A stretch of DNA of 64,000 nt from Mytilus californianus (taxonomy: Eukaryota; Mollusca; Bivalvia; Mytilida; Mytilidae), in contig NW_026262734.1 in NCBI RefSeq assembly GCF_021869535.1, positions 80,352,339 to 80,416,338 on the forward strand, written 5' to 3'. A program made the position numbers and the translations under genes. Shown here one piece after another: positions 1-12,508 of this stretch. The notes under the pieces were generated by a model. The model saw only the letters and a program-made list of their open reading frames with translations, was not told where the DNA came from and made no database searches. Every line of letters starts with the position of its first letter. The first letter of the stretch is position 1.

Positions 1-3000
1 ACAGAAAATTGAATACATAATAACGCCAAAGGCCAAAAAAATTTAGGAAGATTATATATTTTCCAGTCAAAGGGGGAATGATTATCCTCTCCCCCCTCAC
101 CTCCACCGTGAATCCGCATCTACTAGGTCCGATGGGTAATATTATGTGTTAAATAATAAAGGGTCTTTAGTATTGTGGAGCTTATGCAGTAAATTATTTA
201 TGTTACATTTAATCGACCATATATTTTCTATAATAGACAAATTTATGGTTAAAGTGTATAATATTGAACTTGCATGGAACTGTTTTAACTGTTTTAATAT
301 GTTCTTGTTGAATGCACTGTTATGCTTGTTTGTAAATACTTTCGAATATTTTACATAATTTATGTTTGAGGTTTATTATTATATTTATTCTGACTGTTTT
401 AAATATTGTTAATGCATGAACTGTTACTGTTTAGTAAAAATTGCTACTTGAACTTCTGATTGAACTAAGTTTGCATTGTTTTGAGAGGTGATATGGAACA
501 GATCCTCAATCAGTAAAATAGTGTATCAGAGTAACATAAAATCGTCTTAGATTTTCCAAAAAAGATTCTAGGTTTCATCAAATCCTTGGTTGCATGACTA
601 TCAAACTTTGAAAAGATCATATACATGTACTGCAAATGAAAGAAGAAACTTAAACTATATTGGAAAAGGAAAGGAGTGTCTTATTCTTTACTTGCTCTAC
701 ATCATCAAACATGAAAGGGGATAACATTTAACTAAAGCAAAGATATATGGCAGAAGTTGACCTTGAAAGTTTCAGCTGGTTCTGGTAAGAAACGATAAAT
801 TTTGATTTACATATTATATATGTAAGGAAGAGTTAAACATGACTACACCAGTAAACTCTACAAACAATACTTCGACACCTACCATTTAAATGTTGTGAGA
901 AGGGAGACATGGTTGCAGAAAAAATAGGGTTTATTTTAATTTGACAAAAGCAATTGTTTGTCCGGAGAAAAGGCAACGCCCCATCCCCTCTCCAGATAAA
1001 AGACAACACGATGATATTTCTTTTTAATTAAAATTGCACAATTTATACAGATAAAATTACATTTCTATAAACTTGATAAAGATGTTTTTCATAGGCTTGA
1101 AACTTTTCAGTAAATAAGTCATGTACTAGTCTTATTTTGGAAATGTTGCTTTTTAATAATATATGCCGTTCTAATTAAAAACATGTGGATTTCATAAAAA
1201 AAGAAATAATTCAGAACTAGAAATAAATCCTTCAATTAAGAGAAATTTACCTATTAAGGGAAATTTTCCCTAGCTTGTGAATCACTGGCATTCATAAAAA
1301 TAAGGCTTAGAAAAAAATCGAGGTACAGCTATATGTCATATCCACAAACCAAAGCAATGCTGTAAATTGAATACTCTGGTACAATAATTAAGAATAATAT
1401 ATATATATAACAGTCTATCATCAAATTAATATCATGGTGACTCAATGACCTTACTTAATGCTAAGGGCATCTCATGTAGTTTACTGAAATTTTCTAGTTA
1501 CAAAGATATGGAGATGTGGTGAGATTGCCAATATGACAACTATTCACTAAAGACGCAAGAACAAAGTCAAATACATAATTATGTAAATTAATAATATTGG
1601 GAGATTTTTTATTAATGCGAATATTGAGACAGCGTTAATATTATCCCACGAATAAGAACTCGCATTCTAATATCCGATACATATTTCTGTATGCAGCCTT
1701 GACAAAAAATCACAATAACTAATCTCGATATTTGCTGGACATGGCGAAATTGCAATATAAATGTTTGCAATAATTTCTGATTTCACTGTTCACATATTGA
1801 AGGTATCCATACAGCATACAACAATTAGCGACACCTGTTACGGAAAGCAATCTGTAAAAGCGCCTGGTTTTGAATATGTGAAATGAGCTATAAGATAAAA
1901 CTGAAGGCATCCAGTCACATTCTACTAAAGCCATCGTTTAGTGTTAAAGATACATGTACCTATAAGCCTATTCAATTTGTGAGTCGCTGCATAGATGATG
2001 CCACTTTACATATGCTTATAAATTTTGCATACATTGTTAACATATTTCATTTACAAATACAGGTTTATATAGGAGTGTATTGAGAAGAACAAATTAAAGT
2101 GAAGTACAGATTGGACCTGATTTGAAAGATGAGCTTAGAGGTACATTCTTAAAATCATTATAGATAAATGTACCAAACAAATTATGAAAGCCATCACAAT
2201 AGACTGACAATAGAACAGCAAAAATATGAAAAAGAAGGTGTGGTATGATTACCAATGAGACAACTCTCCACAAGAGACCAAATGGTGGCTATTGAATAAT
2301 CAATTTTGAGTTTCATCAATTATTTATCTTTGATTAGGATCGGTTAAAAAGTAATTTGATATTGAAAATCAACTGAAAATTGTACCCTGATTAAGATGTA
2401 TGTCTATAAGTATAAAAGCTACAAGTAGAATGATAAAATTTCAAATATTGTCATAAACTCTTAAACAAGTAAAACAATGGCATAAACATGTTCAGGTAAT
2501 CACTGTTAAAGTACGACCGGTATAGTAATGTTATAACGGTAGCATTCACTAAGAAATCAATGTCTGCTTTTGTTTATCCTTCGTTTATTTTGTGTCCAAC
2601 ATCCATTATTTTTCAGTAAAAAAAATTCTTTTCGAGCTTTGACAGCCGGCAAAAATGAAAATCTAATTCTCACATTTGCAAAAATTGTTATGTTAGAAAA
2701 TCACTACTTAATTAATATGAATAAAGTTTTTATTGTTGCATGTTGGATGCTATTTCGCATCAATACAATGATTTCTGAATTTATAAGAGATATGGGATAA
2801 AAGTCTATGAGACAACCCAAAAAGTACGAAATGATAAAGAAAACAAAAATAATTTCAAGGATGAATAGAAGTACATGTTTGATGAAGAAAAGAGAATAAT
2901 ATGGCGCTTAAAGATAAAGAATAGGACAATAAATGTAAAATAGAAAAGTTGGCCTGACAAAAATTAAGAAATTAAGACCCAATCCTGACCCGCGTAGATA

Positions 3001-3490
3001 TTTACCAGGGTTCCAATTATTCTCTTTAATGTTATAATTAAAACACCCATATCATGCAAGTTGAAATATCATAAGTAGAATAATGTTAATTATTATTTTC
3101 AGAAGACATTTGTTTATCCAAAACATTCAGAAACCAATGAAGCATCAAGGACGTTTTCCATACTTTGAACCAGACACATCCTGATGCATGAGTAAATTTA
3201 AGAAGAAAGATCAACTGGTGATACGCATTTCCGTTGATTAACACGTACATGTATATGATGATGAGAAATCAGATAGTATTACTTACGTATGCTGACACAG
3301 ATCGGAAACTATACTTGTGCTAAGATTTTTAAGAAAACAGTGTTTTTGTCAAATCTCATTGTGGTGCAACTCATTGAGTTGAAAATGAACATAAATATTT
3401 ACTTTCAGATATTGTTATTGAATTAACAATTGAGCTTCTGTGATTATAAAGTTAGAAATTAGTTTATAACTTTGTGAATTCTTAAATAAG
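1..3490. other. AT-rich region without a recognised gene
   Basis: No open frame here resembles a known protein and no exon with conserved motifs was found on either strand. Two decayed copies of the mussel-type dispersed repeat can be seen, near 1513-1560 and 2232-2292; both contain a GATGTGGT/GTGTGGTATGATT...CCAATGAGACAACTCT signature. The rest looks like ordinary intergenic or intronic DNA. Confidence 0.6.
2232..2292 (+). repeat. Fragment of dispersed D-type repeat
   Basis: The fragment reads GTGTGGTATGATTACCAATG followed by AGACAACTCTCCACAAGAGA, matching the start of the longer copies at 36270-36380 and 59946-60140. It is only about 60 bp long, so it is a truncated copy. Confidence 0.65.
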
Positions 3491-3610
3491 GCTTTAACAA
3501 TGACTTTTACAAAGGGGTTGTACAATGAGACAGAAGTATATAGCACTGTCCGTGTATCTGGTACTCATTCTTGTGAGGCTAGCTTTATTTGTTTTTTTGC
3601 TTTTTTTGTT

Positions 3611-3770
3611 GATGAATGTATAACAGGAAGTGCTAATCCAGTCGACATATCCGGTTCCACAACGATCACAGTTCTAGATTTAGATTTTTCACCCCAACCA
3701 GATCATACTTCTATAAGCTATGACCACCACTTGGCACCCATCGTCGGCTGTTTTCGTCTATCTGTCACAC
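3611..3770 (+). repeat. Dispersed repeat, copy A (pseudo-coding look)
   Basis: This segment and 5985-6150 are diverged copies of one another. Both run GATG(A/C)ATGTATA(A/G)CAGGA then GCTAATCCAGTCGACATA, CCGGTTCCA and, at the end, CTATCTGTCACA. Copy A is open through a 100-codon frame (3500-3802), while copy B is broken by small indels. The shared piece is probably a mobile-element fragment, not a gene. Confidence 0.7.
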
Positions 3771-3802
3771 AAGATTTGTTTTATTACATTAATGAATTTT
3801 GA

Positions 3803-5984
3803 TCTTAATACTGATAACATCATGCTTATTTAAAAAAAAAATGGTCTCCTTTACCTACATTTTCTGCTGTCCTCTTTTTTAAAATAGTGTCAGAGTTTTA
3901 CTTCATATTTATTTTAAAAATGTTCTACATCTACACACTCGTCAAATGATTCTTGGTCACTAGTTATAAAGGCAATACATGCATGTAATTATCATGACTT
4001 CCATATTTTCTGCTAGCTGACTTTTGGTAAACAGGATTGTTGTCTCAGTGACAATTCTACAACATATTATCATATACAAATATTGCCCACGTATTCTTTC
4101 CAAAACATGTTTGCAGATGTTGTTCCCGTGTAGGTTAAATTTACCATTTCAAAAGACAAGTATTAAGAGTTTTGACCTGATTCCAGTATAGCAAGTTAAA
4201 TTAAAAAGGTCCGTTTGAATTATATTTTGCTTGGGGTTTATTTAAGCTAAAAATAACCTCTAACCGGTAATGTTTTGCAGTGCTATAAAGTTGTAAATAT
4301 AACCTTACATGTCCATTATCCAATGTTTTTTTTTATTAGCACTTTGGGATTTTACTTTATTATATACAACAATTGTGATTAGTTTGTGTTTTATATGGAT
4401 GAGTTTTATCAATGTTTGTTTTAATCAATAAAAAGTAGAAGTGTAGCGTGTATTAAGGTATATATTTAGACTCCCTCTAAACCAGATTTGATCAACTATA
4501 TCTTATGAAAAAGGAGTAATGGACTAAATGCCAATGAGACCACAACCCAACGACAAAAATAACCAAACACCATCTAGAAGACACAATATAGGTGTGTATA
4601 TGATATGTCAATATGTAAAGTTTAAAATCGTTCCTAGTCTATAAAAGTTGAAAGTCAATTTAAAAGAAACGATCAAAAATTGATGACGAATAACATTACG
4701 ATATGATACACGATAAATTCTGACTTGGGACAAGCTCATGAAAATGTGCTGTGGGGAAACTTTTTTTTTGTCTTAACATAGTCTTCTTTTAATCTCGATC
4801 AATTAATTTTAAAAGGGTATATATACAATAATATACACTAAAAACCAGTACAGAAACAGCACTTAACTTGAAACTAAGGATACAGAAGATAACAAAAAAG
4901 CAAAAAAAAATAACAAAATATACCATAATAGAGAATGCTCCCAGTTACTCAAAGCATGCTCAAAGTACTTAACCTGCTGAACAGAAATCATGCCGTTCTA
5001 CACATATCGGTTGATGTACGCATAGAAGATTTCATACAGGTATGTCATAAAAAGTTCATGAAGACATGATTGCCTCAAACTTTAAAAATTATACTTATCC
5101 TAAAAGTACAAGAAGCAAGTATACTCATAACCTTTCATCATATTGTCCTTTGATCTTTATGGACAGTTGTCTTATTGGCAATCAAGCCACATCTACCTAT
5201 TTTCTCATGTATTATTATGTCTATCAAGCCAGGCAGACAGGTTTGAAAGACAATTCCTACATATTTAAGCTAAACAATATTACCATAATACAGGGTACTT
5301 AATACTACTTTTTATCAATTCTGAACGCGGATTTATACTTCCGCAATGAGTCCATACTCGTGATAAAATTTAGTAAAAGTTTTGACCAATTTATGATATC
5401 AATATCTCTACTATAAAAGACTTTTGGTAACGAAAATTATGTCTGAATCACAATCTAAAATATCTGCATGATAGAGATTATAAACCAATGTCATAATATG
5501 GTTAGAAATATGCTCTATGTTTGCAAATAAAAGTTTAGATATCACATTATCATGTTTAGTGTTAGTCACGGTAAGCTGTAACATCTTTATGCCTTTTGTT
5601 ACTCTATATATCTGAACATTTCCATTGGTCCCGCAGGATATGTGGTGATACCTTCAATGAGACATCGACGCAATGAAACAAATAACTAAAGGATACATTT
5701 GTTCTTTTTTATTGGTGTCTCTTGGTTTCTTCTCCCCGCTTTTTACTTATGTTTCTGTTCAAAATCAGCTAATGATATGCCCAGTAGTTCGAATGATTTC
5801 TTTTTTATATTGGGAAAATCTACTGTTTCACAACTTCCCCTTTGCTCAACATGCGAGGGAAAACTTAAACTCTGCGGTAGGTTCCACATGCCCACTATTG
5901 ACAAGCGGATATAATTACCGATTTCTTTTCATTTCTGACTTTGACAATAATTACTTGTAATATTATAAGAGTGTCATGCTTGTT
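3803..5984. other. Region without a recognised gene
   Basis: No conserved coding signal was found. Scraps of the D-type dispersed repeat occur near 4505-4560 (ATGCCAATGAGACCACAACC) and, in reverse, near 5160-5200. The short frames at 5066-5302 and 5673-5960 have no recognisable domain. Confidence 0.5.
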
Positions 5985-6150
5985 GATGCATGTATAGCAG
6001 GAGTTGCTAATCCAGTCGACATACCCGGTTCCAAAACGGTCATATATAGTAGCTCTCGAATTTAATTTTTCAGCTCACCTGAACCAAAGATCCATAAGCT
6101 ATAGCAACCACTTGGCGCCCATTGGCGGCTGTCGTCGTCTATCTGTCACA
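5985..6150 (+). repeat. Dispersed repeat, copy B
   Basis: Diverged copy of the segment at 3611-3770. It shares GCTAATCCAGTCGACATA, CCGGTTCCA and the closing CTATCTGTCACA block, but has indels and an in-frame stop in the middle relative to copy A. Confidence 0.7.
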
Positions 6151-6305
6151 GAAGGAGATTTATCTTTTACATTTTCTTCTCTGAAACTGCTGAATTGATA
6201 ACGACATATTTTTACTACAATCATTATTGTGATATCTTCTGGCTAAATTATGTCAGTCCGAAGTGTTTTTTTCTGTTGTTGTTTTTTTTTTTTTTTTATT
6301 GTTAC

Positions 6306-6453
6306 ATCTATTTACATTCACCAGGAACACTCAAACACAACAATTTGAAAACCGGGGTTAATACTTGAACGCGTCATGAATCTATTTACATTCACCAGGA
6401 ACACTCAAACACAACAATTTGAAAACCGGGGTTAATACTTGAACGCGTCATGA
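6306..6453 (+). repeat. Two-copy 74-bp tandem duplication
   Basis: The unit beginning ATCTATTTACATTCACCAGG and ending AACGCGTCATGA occurs twice in direct succession, starting at 6306 and 6380. I see no mismatch between the two copies by eye, so the duplication is recent. It lies just after a poly(T) run (about 6283-6298). Confidence 0.9.
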
Positions 6454-7597
6454 GCTACATAACTCTACATTACTAGTTAAACTAAAATTTAAAAGACCGA
6501 ACTCCATCTAAGGTCAACTTGTCTTAGGGAGTTTGAACCTTAATTTATAAATAATTTTGATATATATCATCTGAGAATTGTAGAAAGATGATTGTGTTTC
6601 ATCCATTTATGCGTTTCTTGCTACAATCTTGAAATCTACAAAGATAGAGAGAAACTCCAACAGCAAAAATGATCCGATATCCAAAATATACAATAAGGTC
6701 AGTCTAATCGAAATCGGCATTCGATTCCCTATAGCAGTTATTATTGCCCTTCAATAACGACTTTTACCGATTTCTGTGGGTTTTTTTTAATGAAAATGTA
6801 TGTAGATAGAGAAAGTGTGAGCAGCAAAATTAATCAGCAAAATAAGATCTTTTAATAAGTAAACATGTCTTAAATCGGTATTTTTGGTATTCTTTGTTTT
6901 GTTTTTATCGTATAAGTACACTTTGTATAGGCCACGCTTTATTTCAACACTTAATTTTGTTGCTATATATCGGTGTCGCCCTACCAAAACAAAATATTCA
7001 GAATTCAGGTAAACCAATATCGTTTCTTCCTAAATGATGGATGCCTGAAGGAGAAGCACAAACATCATTTGTATAGTTTTGAGTTTGATCTACCAAGGAT
7101 TCAACTTCGCGCATGACATCTCTTACCTGGGAGTTTTTGCGTCAATGAAAAAAAAAAATAAACTCTTATGTACAGGACCATCTTCGTGTATCTTGACTGC
7201 CATTCGGCCAATATATTGACAGCAACCCAACCACACAATATCGAAACACTTCTAGAGGTAAACAAACAAAATATACAAGTATGTATTGATACAATTTATC
7301 AAAATACAAGTCACCACGAGACTAAAAAGTAATGAATCAATATAACAGACACTTTCACAGATCTATCCTCAATTTCAAATTCCCTTGAAGACGAAAAATA
7401 CAATAGATGACTAAATGTAAATTGTTAATTAGGGAATAATCAGATTTTCAATTTCAGTTAACATATATTTTAATAATTAAGTCTAAATTTGTTGTACATA
7501 ATTAATTCTTTCTTATGGTATTCAATATGTATATATGTATGTTGTGATAACCATGTCACGTGTAGTCCATTCTGTTGATTTGATTAGTCCTTATTTG
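6454..7597. other. Region without a recognised gene
   Basis: AT-rich DNA downstream (on the minus strand) of the two-exon gene at 7598-9351. It probably includes that gene's 3' UTR and polyadenylation site; a minus-strand ATTAAA lies near 7467. No coding signal was found. Confidence 0.5.
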
Positions 7598-8488
7598 TCA
7601 GTTTAAAGGCTCGGTTGTCATGTAATTGCGAATTTGCTGCCCTATAGTTTGAATATATTTTTCTATATTTAAAATAACAATAAGCAGCAAAACAATAATA
7701 TCACAATTATCATAAAAAATCCATACCGCTATAAACTTTAGCATGCAAAGAGTCAAGGAAATGATAAATGCTACAAATAACGACAAGCTGAAGTTTTTTG
7801 ATGCAAGGAGAAGAATCCCACATAATATTGAAATGTCATTTGCAACAAAATCAAACCAATAATAAATATTATATGAAATGAACACAAGAATCATATAAGA
7901 GTAATAAAGAAAAATATATAACATATATACCAAGAAACAGCAAATTAACACCAATGCAGTAATCATACCTAAAGTTAGGGTACACTCAAAATATTTGAGA
8001 AGAACTGTTAAAATAAGTACGATCCGTAAGCACATGCGTATTAATTGTGAAAATGTATGGCTGTCAATAAATAATACATAAAGTAGTTTTATAAAAGCAA
8101 CTGTGGCAAATCCTATCAGAAACAATGTTCCTAACATAATCAAGATGTTTAAAATGTCTAAGTTTATCAATATGAATTTCTTTTTCACAATTGTGCAATA
8201 AGTTCTTATATCCATCGGTGTAACAGACCATTTCCATGACAACAGCTTCAATAACGAAATAAGAACCTGGTGCCTTGATCCAACTACCAACGCATCTCGA
8301 ACTACTGTTGCACAGTTACGCGCCAAAAGATGATATTGTTTGCTTGGCTTGTTGTGTGTCCACCAGTCAGTTATTTTTGAAGCGCTAACAAGATCACGTG
8401 GTATTCTGAATATCCCATCTGCAGGTCTCATAGCAAAATGTGAACTGTCTTCTTCGTACGATGATGGTAATGCTTTTTTTATGGTAGC
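7598..8488 (-). CDS. Exon 2 of the permuted NlpC/P60-like gene
   Basis: This exon begins 19 codons upstream of the internal ATG at 8431, after a TTTAG acceptor (residues ATIKKALPSSYEEDSSHFA). It carries the NCATVV motif with the putative catalytic Cys (residue 103), then the membrane-spanning tail, and ends at a stop ahead of 7598. Confidence 0.72.
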   Translation of the reverse strand, partial: ATIKKALPSSYEEDSSHFAMRPADGIFRIPRDLVSASKITDWWTHNKPSKQYHLLARNCATVVRDALVVGSRHQVLISLLKLLSWKWSVTPMDIRTYCTIVKKKFILINLDILNILIMLGTLFLIGFATVAFIKLLYVLFIDSHTFSQLIRMCLRIVLILTVLLKYFECTLTLGMITALVLICCFLVYMLYIFLYYSYMILVFISYNIYYWFDFVANDISILCGILLLASKNFSLSLFVAFIISLTLCMLKFIAVWIFYDNCDIIVLLLIVILNIEKYIQTIGQQIRNYMTTEPLN

Positions 8489-8752
8489 CTAAATTAACAA
8501 TGATAAAGACATGAGACATTACATGTATATGAAATATAGCTATACTCGAAAAGACATAATTCGTTCAGACAAGACTATTTTTCAGAATACGAACTCACTT
8601 CAAAGAAGCTGTTTTGGGAAAGATAAAATGGTGGATTTGCCTCATAAAACATTTGTTTGTTCACTATTGAAAATGATTTTAAAAGCAACACATTGTAAAT
8701 CAACTATTATTGCAGCTTTCGAGTATTGACAGCTGGTAGAAACTATTATCTG

Positions 8753-8790
<38 letters not shown>

Positions 8791-9351
8791 CACTCAAAGA
8801 GGGTCTCATGTTTGGGGTTCTGATCCCTTATCCCGCTTATTGTTTGTCAGATTCCCGTATACCACTTATCATTTTAATAATAATAAGGCTTGTAATTTCA
8901 CGTGTCCCGCCCGACTTTGTTTCCCGTTTTCACACACAATAATTTGTCTTTCACGAATCACGCTTACAAAACTCGGCCAATGTCGTGTCACGCTTAGACC
9001 CCAATGAGACCCACCTCAAATGGGTTGTCCATCGCAGTAGAAATGATGAAAAAAATTATTGACATATATAGATTCTTTATCAAATCACCGTTTTAGCCCA
9101 AATCTATTAACTTGTGTTTTTATATCTTTGTTCATCAATACTGAAAGTATATGAAACAAATCAGTGTTTCTATAACATGAATGTAGTAAGCATTACAAGA
9201 GCTAAATTTCAATTCTTACTTTTTGTTGAAGTTTAGTCTTGTTATTAAGTGGATACCAGCTTATATATGTTGAGTTGTTGTCAACCTCCAAGGAAACATG
9301 TCCTACGCTCCCTATTTCGGCGTCTGGATTCCAAACATAAATCGTAACCAT
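7598..9351 (-). CDS. Permuted NlpC/P60 (LRAT-like) multi-membrane protein, two exons
   Basis: Reconstructed as exon 1 9351-9220 (44 aa) joined to exon 2 8488-7598 (296 aa), giving 340 aa. Both exons are phase 0, with donor AAA|GTAAG and acceptor TTTAG|GCT. Exon 1 has VGHVSLEV and YISWYP, and exon 2 has HLLARNCATVVRDAL. A His-bearing strand (H18) followed by a distal Cys helix (C103) is the order seen in circularly permuted NlpC/P60 papain-fold domains such as LRAT and DUF4105-like proteins, so a thiol hydrolase or acyltransferase-like active site is inferred. From about residue 150 to 318 the protein is almost entirely hydrophobic, with about six membrane segments, so it should sit in a membrane with the catalytic domain at the N-terminus. 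The substrate is unknown. I am confident of the gene structure and moderately confident of the fold. The first ATG was chosen because GHVSL would follow 15-20 residues in, as expected for this family. Confidence 0.72.
8755..8789. repeat. (TA)n microsatellite
   Basis: An uninterrupted TA dinucleotide run of about 35 bp inside the intron (8489-9219) of the permuted NlpC/P60-like gene. The rest of the intron, about 8790-9020, looks like a dispersed repeat rich in TCCCG and CACG words. Confidence 0.95.
9220..9351 (-). CDS. Exon 1 of the permuted NlpC/P60-like gene
   Basis: 44 codons from ATG at 9351 to the donor at 9219-9218. It carries the conserved VGHVSLEV (putative catalytic His, residue 18) and YISWYP strands. 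It is too short to stand out as an open frame and was found by homology-like motifs plus the consensus donor. Confidence 0.7.
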
Positions 9352-10575
9352 AGTTACACTGTTAAAAACAATTAAAATGCTTATATAAGTGCTTCAAAGT
9401 TGATCAAATAAGACATTTAGATGTCTTCTCCTTCTTTTGCAGCAAAACCAGTTACATGAAAAATGTGCAATATATATTATATAACGTACAACAAAGTTAT
9501 TAGGGCGTCTGTAGGCCATTCGGAAGGACGATTTCAACATTACTACTATCAGCCCTCGGTTCAAATAGTTCCTTTTAAGCGTAGAAAAGCATTATCAAGA
9601 AAATCATGGTAGGAGTTCTTAACATACCTTCATTGTTAATTTGTTATTACAATAGTAAAATTCAATTAATACCAAAACAAGAAACATTTAGGAAAATAAA
9701 TGTACACGTCATGCGACTGATTCAAAGATAGCTGAATTGAATTTTTCGGCACAAGAGAACTGGTGTTATGAAAAAACGATTCTCTAACAAATATTCTATC
9801 GCTATGAGTTCCGATAGATAAATAAAGGCGAAGGTATTCAAACATAAAACATGGATCATTGAACCCATGAGGCAACTGATATGAAGGATTTGAATATGTT
9901 TTTTTTTGTTTGATTGATGTGTTTTTGACGTATCCAGCATAATCATTTAAGTGTGATACATGTTTATCAATTATTTATAGACATTGAAATGACTTTTATA
10001 AGTGTTTTTTATCACAGTGCCCGTTTGGGATGTATGTGCTTTAGCACATACTTACAACTTCTCGTCCAATCAAATTGCCTGGATTTGCCTTCTTATTTTC
10101 ATAGTACATAATACTTTACCCGTGTACTAAGTAACAAAGCATGAATGATTACAAGGGTAAGATTTCGTTGTATCGTAATCAAGATATTAATACAAGAATT
10201 GAAAGTGGCATTTTGAAATAAAATTATGTGTCCCAAATTTTTAAAAAAAGTTTGTAATTAGTTTTCACATTGATTTTTAATTATCCTGGAAGTAACAGGA
10301 TTTAAAAAATATTTTCAACAAATACAAGTTTCTTTCATTTGGATAAATATAACATCTGTGGTCCTTAATACCTTGATTAGGAGTACATCGCTATCTTATA
10401 ATCGTGGTAATTTATCATAAATGCAAATTCAGTATAACTTACGATCAGTTTTTATCTAAGTTTTTTTCTGAAAAGAGACACCGGTAGTGTTTTGCCAAAG
10501 AACGTCTCTTCTCAATTTTCCGCATTATATGATGTTTCTGCTATAAAAAATATTCTACTATTTAAACGGATGTCA
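9352..10575. other. Region without a recognised gene
   Basis: This contains the upstream side of the minus-strand gene at 7598-9351, where its promoter should lie, but no clear core promoter element was identified. No coding signal was found. The sequence is AT-rich and single copy by eye. Confidence 0.5.
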
Positions 10576-10607
10576 AGTTGTTTCAATATTCAACATTCAA
10601 CGTTCAA

Positions 10608-10638
<31 letters not shown>

Positions 10639-12055
10639 AACTTTAATTTTTTTTATCGTTTTCAACATTCAATTTTCGTTTTCAACATTCAGCATTCGTT
10701 TTAAACATTCAACATTCGTTTTATCATCTTTCAACATTTGTTTTCAACATTCAACATTCGATTGAAACATTCAACATTCGTTTTCAACAGTCAACAATCA
10801 TTTTCAACATTCAACATTCAATATCAACAGTCAACATTCGTTTTCAACATTCAACATTCGTTTTTCAATATTCGTTTTCAGTATTCATCATTCGTTTTCA
10901 ACATTCAGCATTCGTTTTCAACATTCAAAATTCGTTTTTCAACATTCAATTTCAACATTCACCATTCGATTTCAACATTCAACATTCGTTTTCAACATTC
11001 AACATTTGTTTTTCAACATCCAATTTCAACATTCAACATTCGTTTTCAACATTCATCATTCGTTTTTCAACATTCAACATTCGTTTTCAACATTCAATTT
11101 TCGTTTTCAACATTCAGCATTCGTTTTAAACATTCAACATTCGTTTTATCATCTTTCAACATTTGTTTTCAACATTCAACATTCGATTGAAACATTCAAC
11201 ATTCGTTTTCAACAGTCAACAATCATTTTCAACATTCAACATTCAATATCAACAGTCAACATTCGTTTTCAACATTCAACATTCGTTTTTCAATATTCGT
11301 TTTCAACATTCATCATTCGTTTTCAACATTCAGCATTCGTTTTCAACATTCAAAATTCGTTTTTCAACATTCAATTTCAACATTCACAATTCGATTTCAA
11401 CATTCAACATTCGTTTTCAACATTCAACATTTGTTTTTCAACATCCAATTTCAACATTCAACATTCGTTTTCAACATTCATCATTCGTTTTTCAACATTC
11501 AACATTCGTTTTCAACATTCAACATTCGTTCTACAACATTCGATTTCAACATTCATCATTCAAAATTCGTTTTCAACATTCAACAATCGATTTCAGCATT
11601 CAACATTCAAAAATATTTTTCAAAAAAAGTTTTTTTTTCAAATTTTTTTTATTCTTTTTTTTTTTTCAACATTCGATTTCAACATTCAACGTTTGTTTTC
11701 AACATTCAACATTCGTTTTAAACATCAACATTCGTTTTATCAACATTCAACATTTGTTTTCAACATTCAACATTCAACATTCGTTATCAACAGTCAACAT
11801 TCGTTTTTCAACATTCGATTTCAACATTCAACATTCGTTTTCAACATTCAACATTCGTTTTCAACACTTAACATTTGTTTTTCAACATTTGATTTCAACA
11901 TTCAACATTCGATTTCAACATTCAACATTCGATTTCAACATTCAACATTTGTTTCAACATTCAACATTTGTTTTCAACATTCAACATTCTATTTCAACAT
12001 TCAACATTAGTTTTCAACATTCAACATTAGTTTTCAATATTCAACATTCGATTTC
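10576..12055 (+). repeat. Period-20 minisatellite with 425-bp higher-order repeat
   Basis: About 70 degenerate copies of a 20-bp unit, CGTTTTCAACATTCAACATT. Longer variant blocks are repeated as well: the segment around 10674-11094 recurs at 11099-11519, a 425-bp period (for example CGTTTTAAAC at 10697 and 11122). Poly(T) tracts interrupt it near 10613-10637 and 11623-11666. The plus strand is nearly G-free apart from the one CpG per unit. The unit has no stop in any forward frame, and because 20 is not a multiple of 3 all three frames encode the same 20-residue cycle. That explains the long overlapping open frames here; they are not genes. Confidence 0.93.
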
Positions 12056-12508
12056 AAAGAGGGGCAAAAGATACCAGAGGGACAGTTAAACTCATAGATC
12101 GAAAATAAACTGACAACGCCATGGCTAAAAAATAAAAAGTCAAACAGACAAATAATAGTACACAAGACACAACATAGAAATACTAAAGACTAAGCAACAC
12201 GAACCCCCCCAAAAACTGGAGGTGATCTCAGGTTCTCCGAAGGGGTAAGCAGATCCTGATCCACATGTGGCACCTGTCGTGATGCTCATGTTATTACAAA
12301 TCCGGTAAATAGTCTAATTCGGTAGGTCATATTCGTGGTGAAAAAGGAAGTGGATTGTAATTACGACATAAGGAACATATCCGATAGCATCTGTGAAATG
12401 GTTATTCCATAACGGTCAACCAATTCGTGATGGCGTCCGTAAAATTTACGAAGGGATGATTTCGACTTCACCATTTTGGAACTCTTGGTTTAGTAGCTTC
12501 CTTGTGAG
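12056..12508 (+). mobile_element. Dispersed repeat inserted in the minisatellite
   Basis: Unrelated sequence interrupts the period-20 array, and the array resumes at 12509. It begins around GAGGGACAGTTAAACTCATA and includes ACTGACAACGCCATGGC, a block I remember as a high-copy mussel repeat. No coding capacity or clear terminal repeats were seen. The two sides of the array show it is an insertion. Confidence 0.6.

Noticed and set aside
10738-12089. Three long overlapping open frames (150, 334 and 308 codons)
   Set aside because: They are the same 20-residue cycle read in different frames of a period-20 minisatellite whose unit has no stops; there is no start context, domain or splice evidence.
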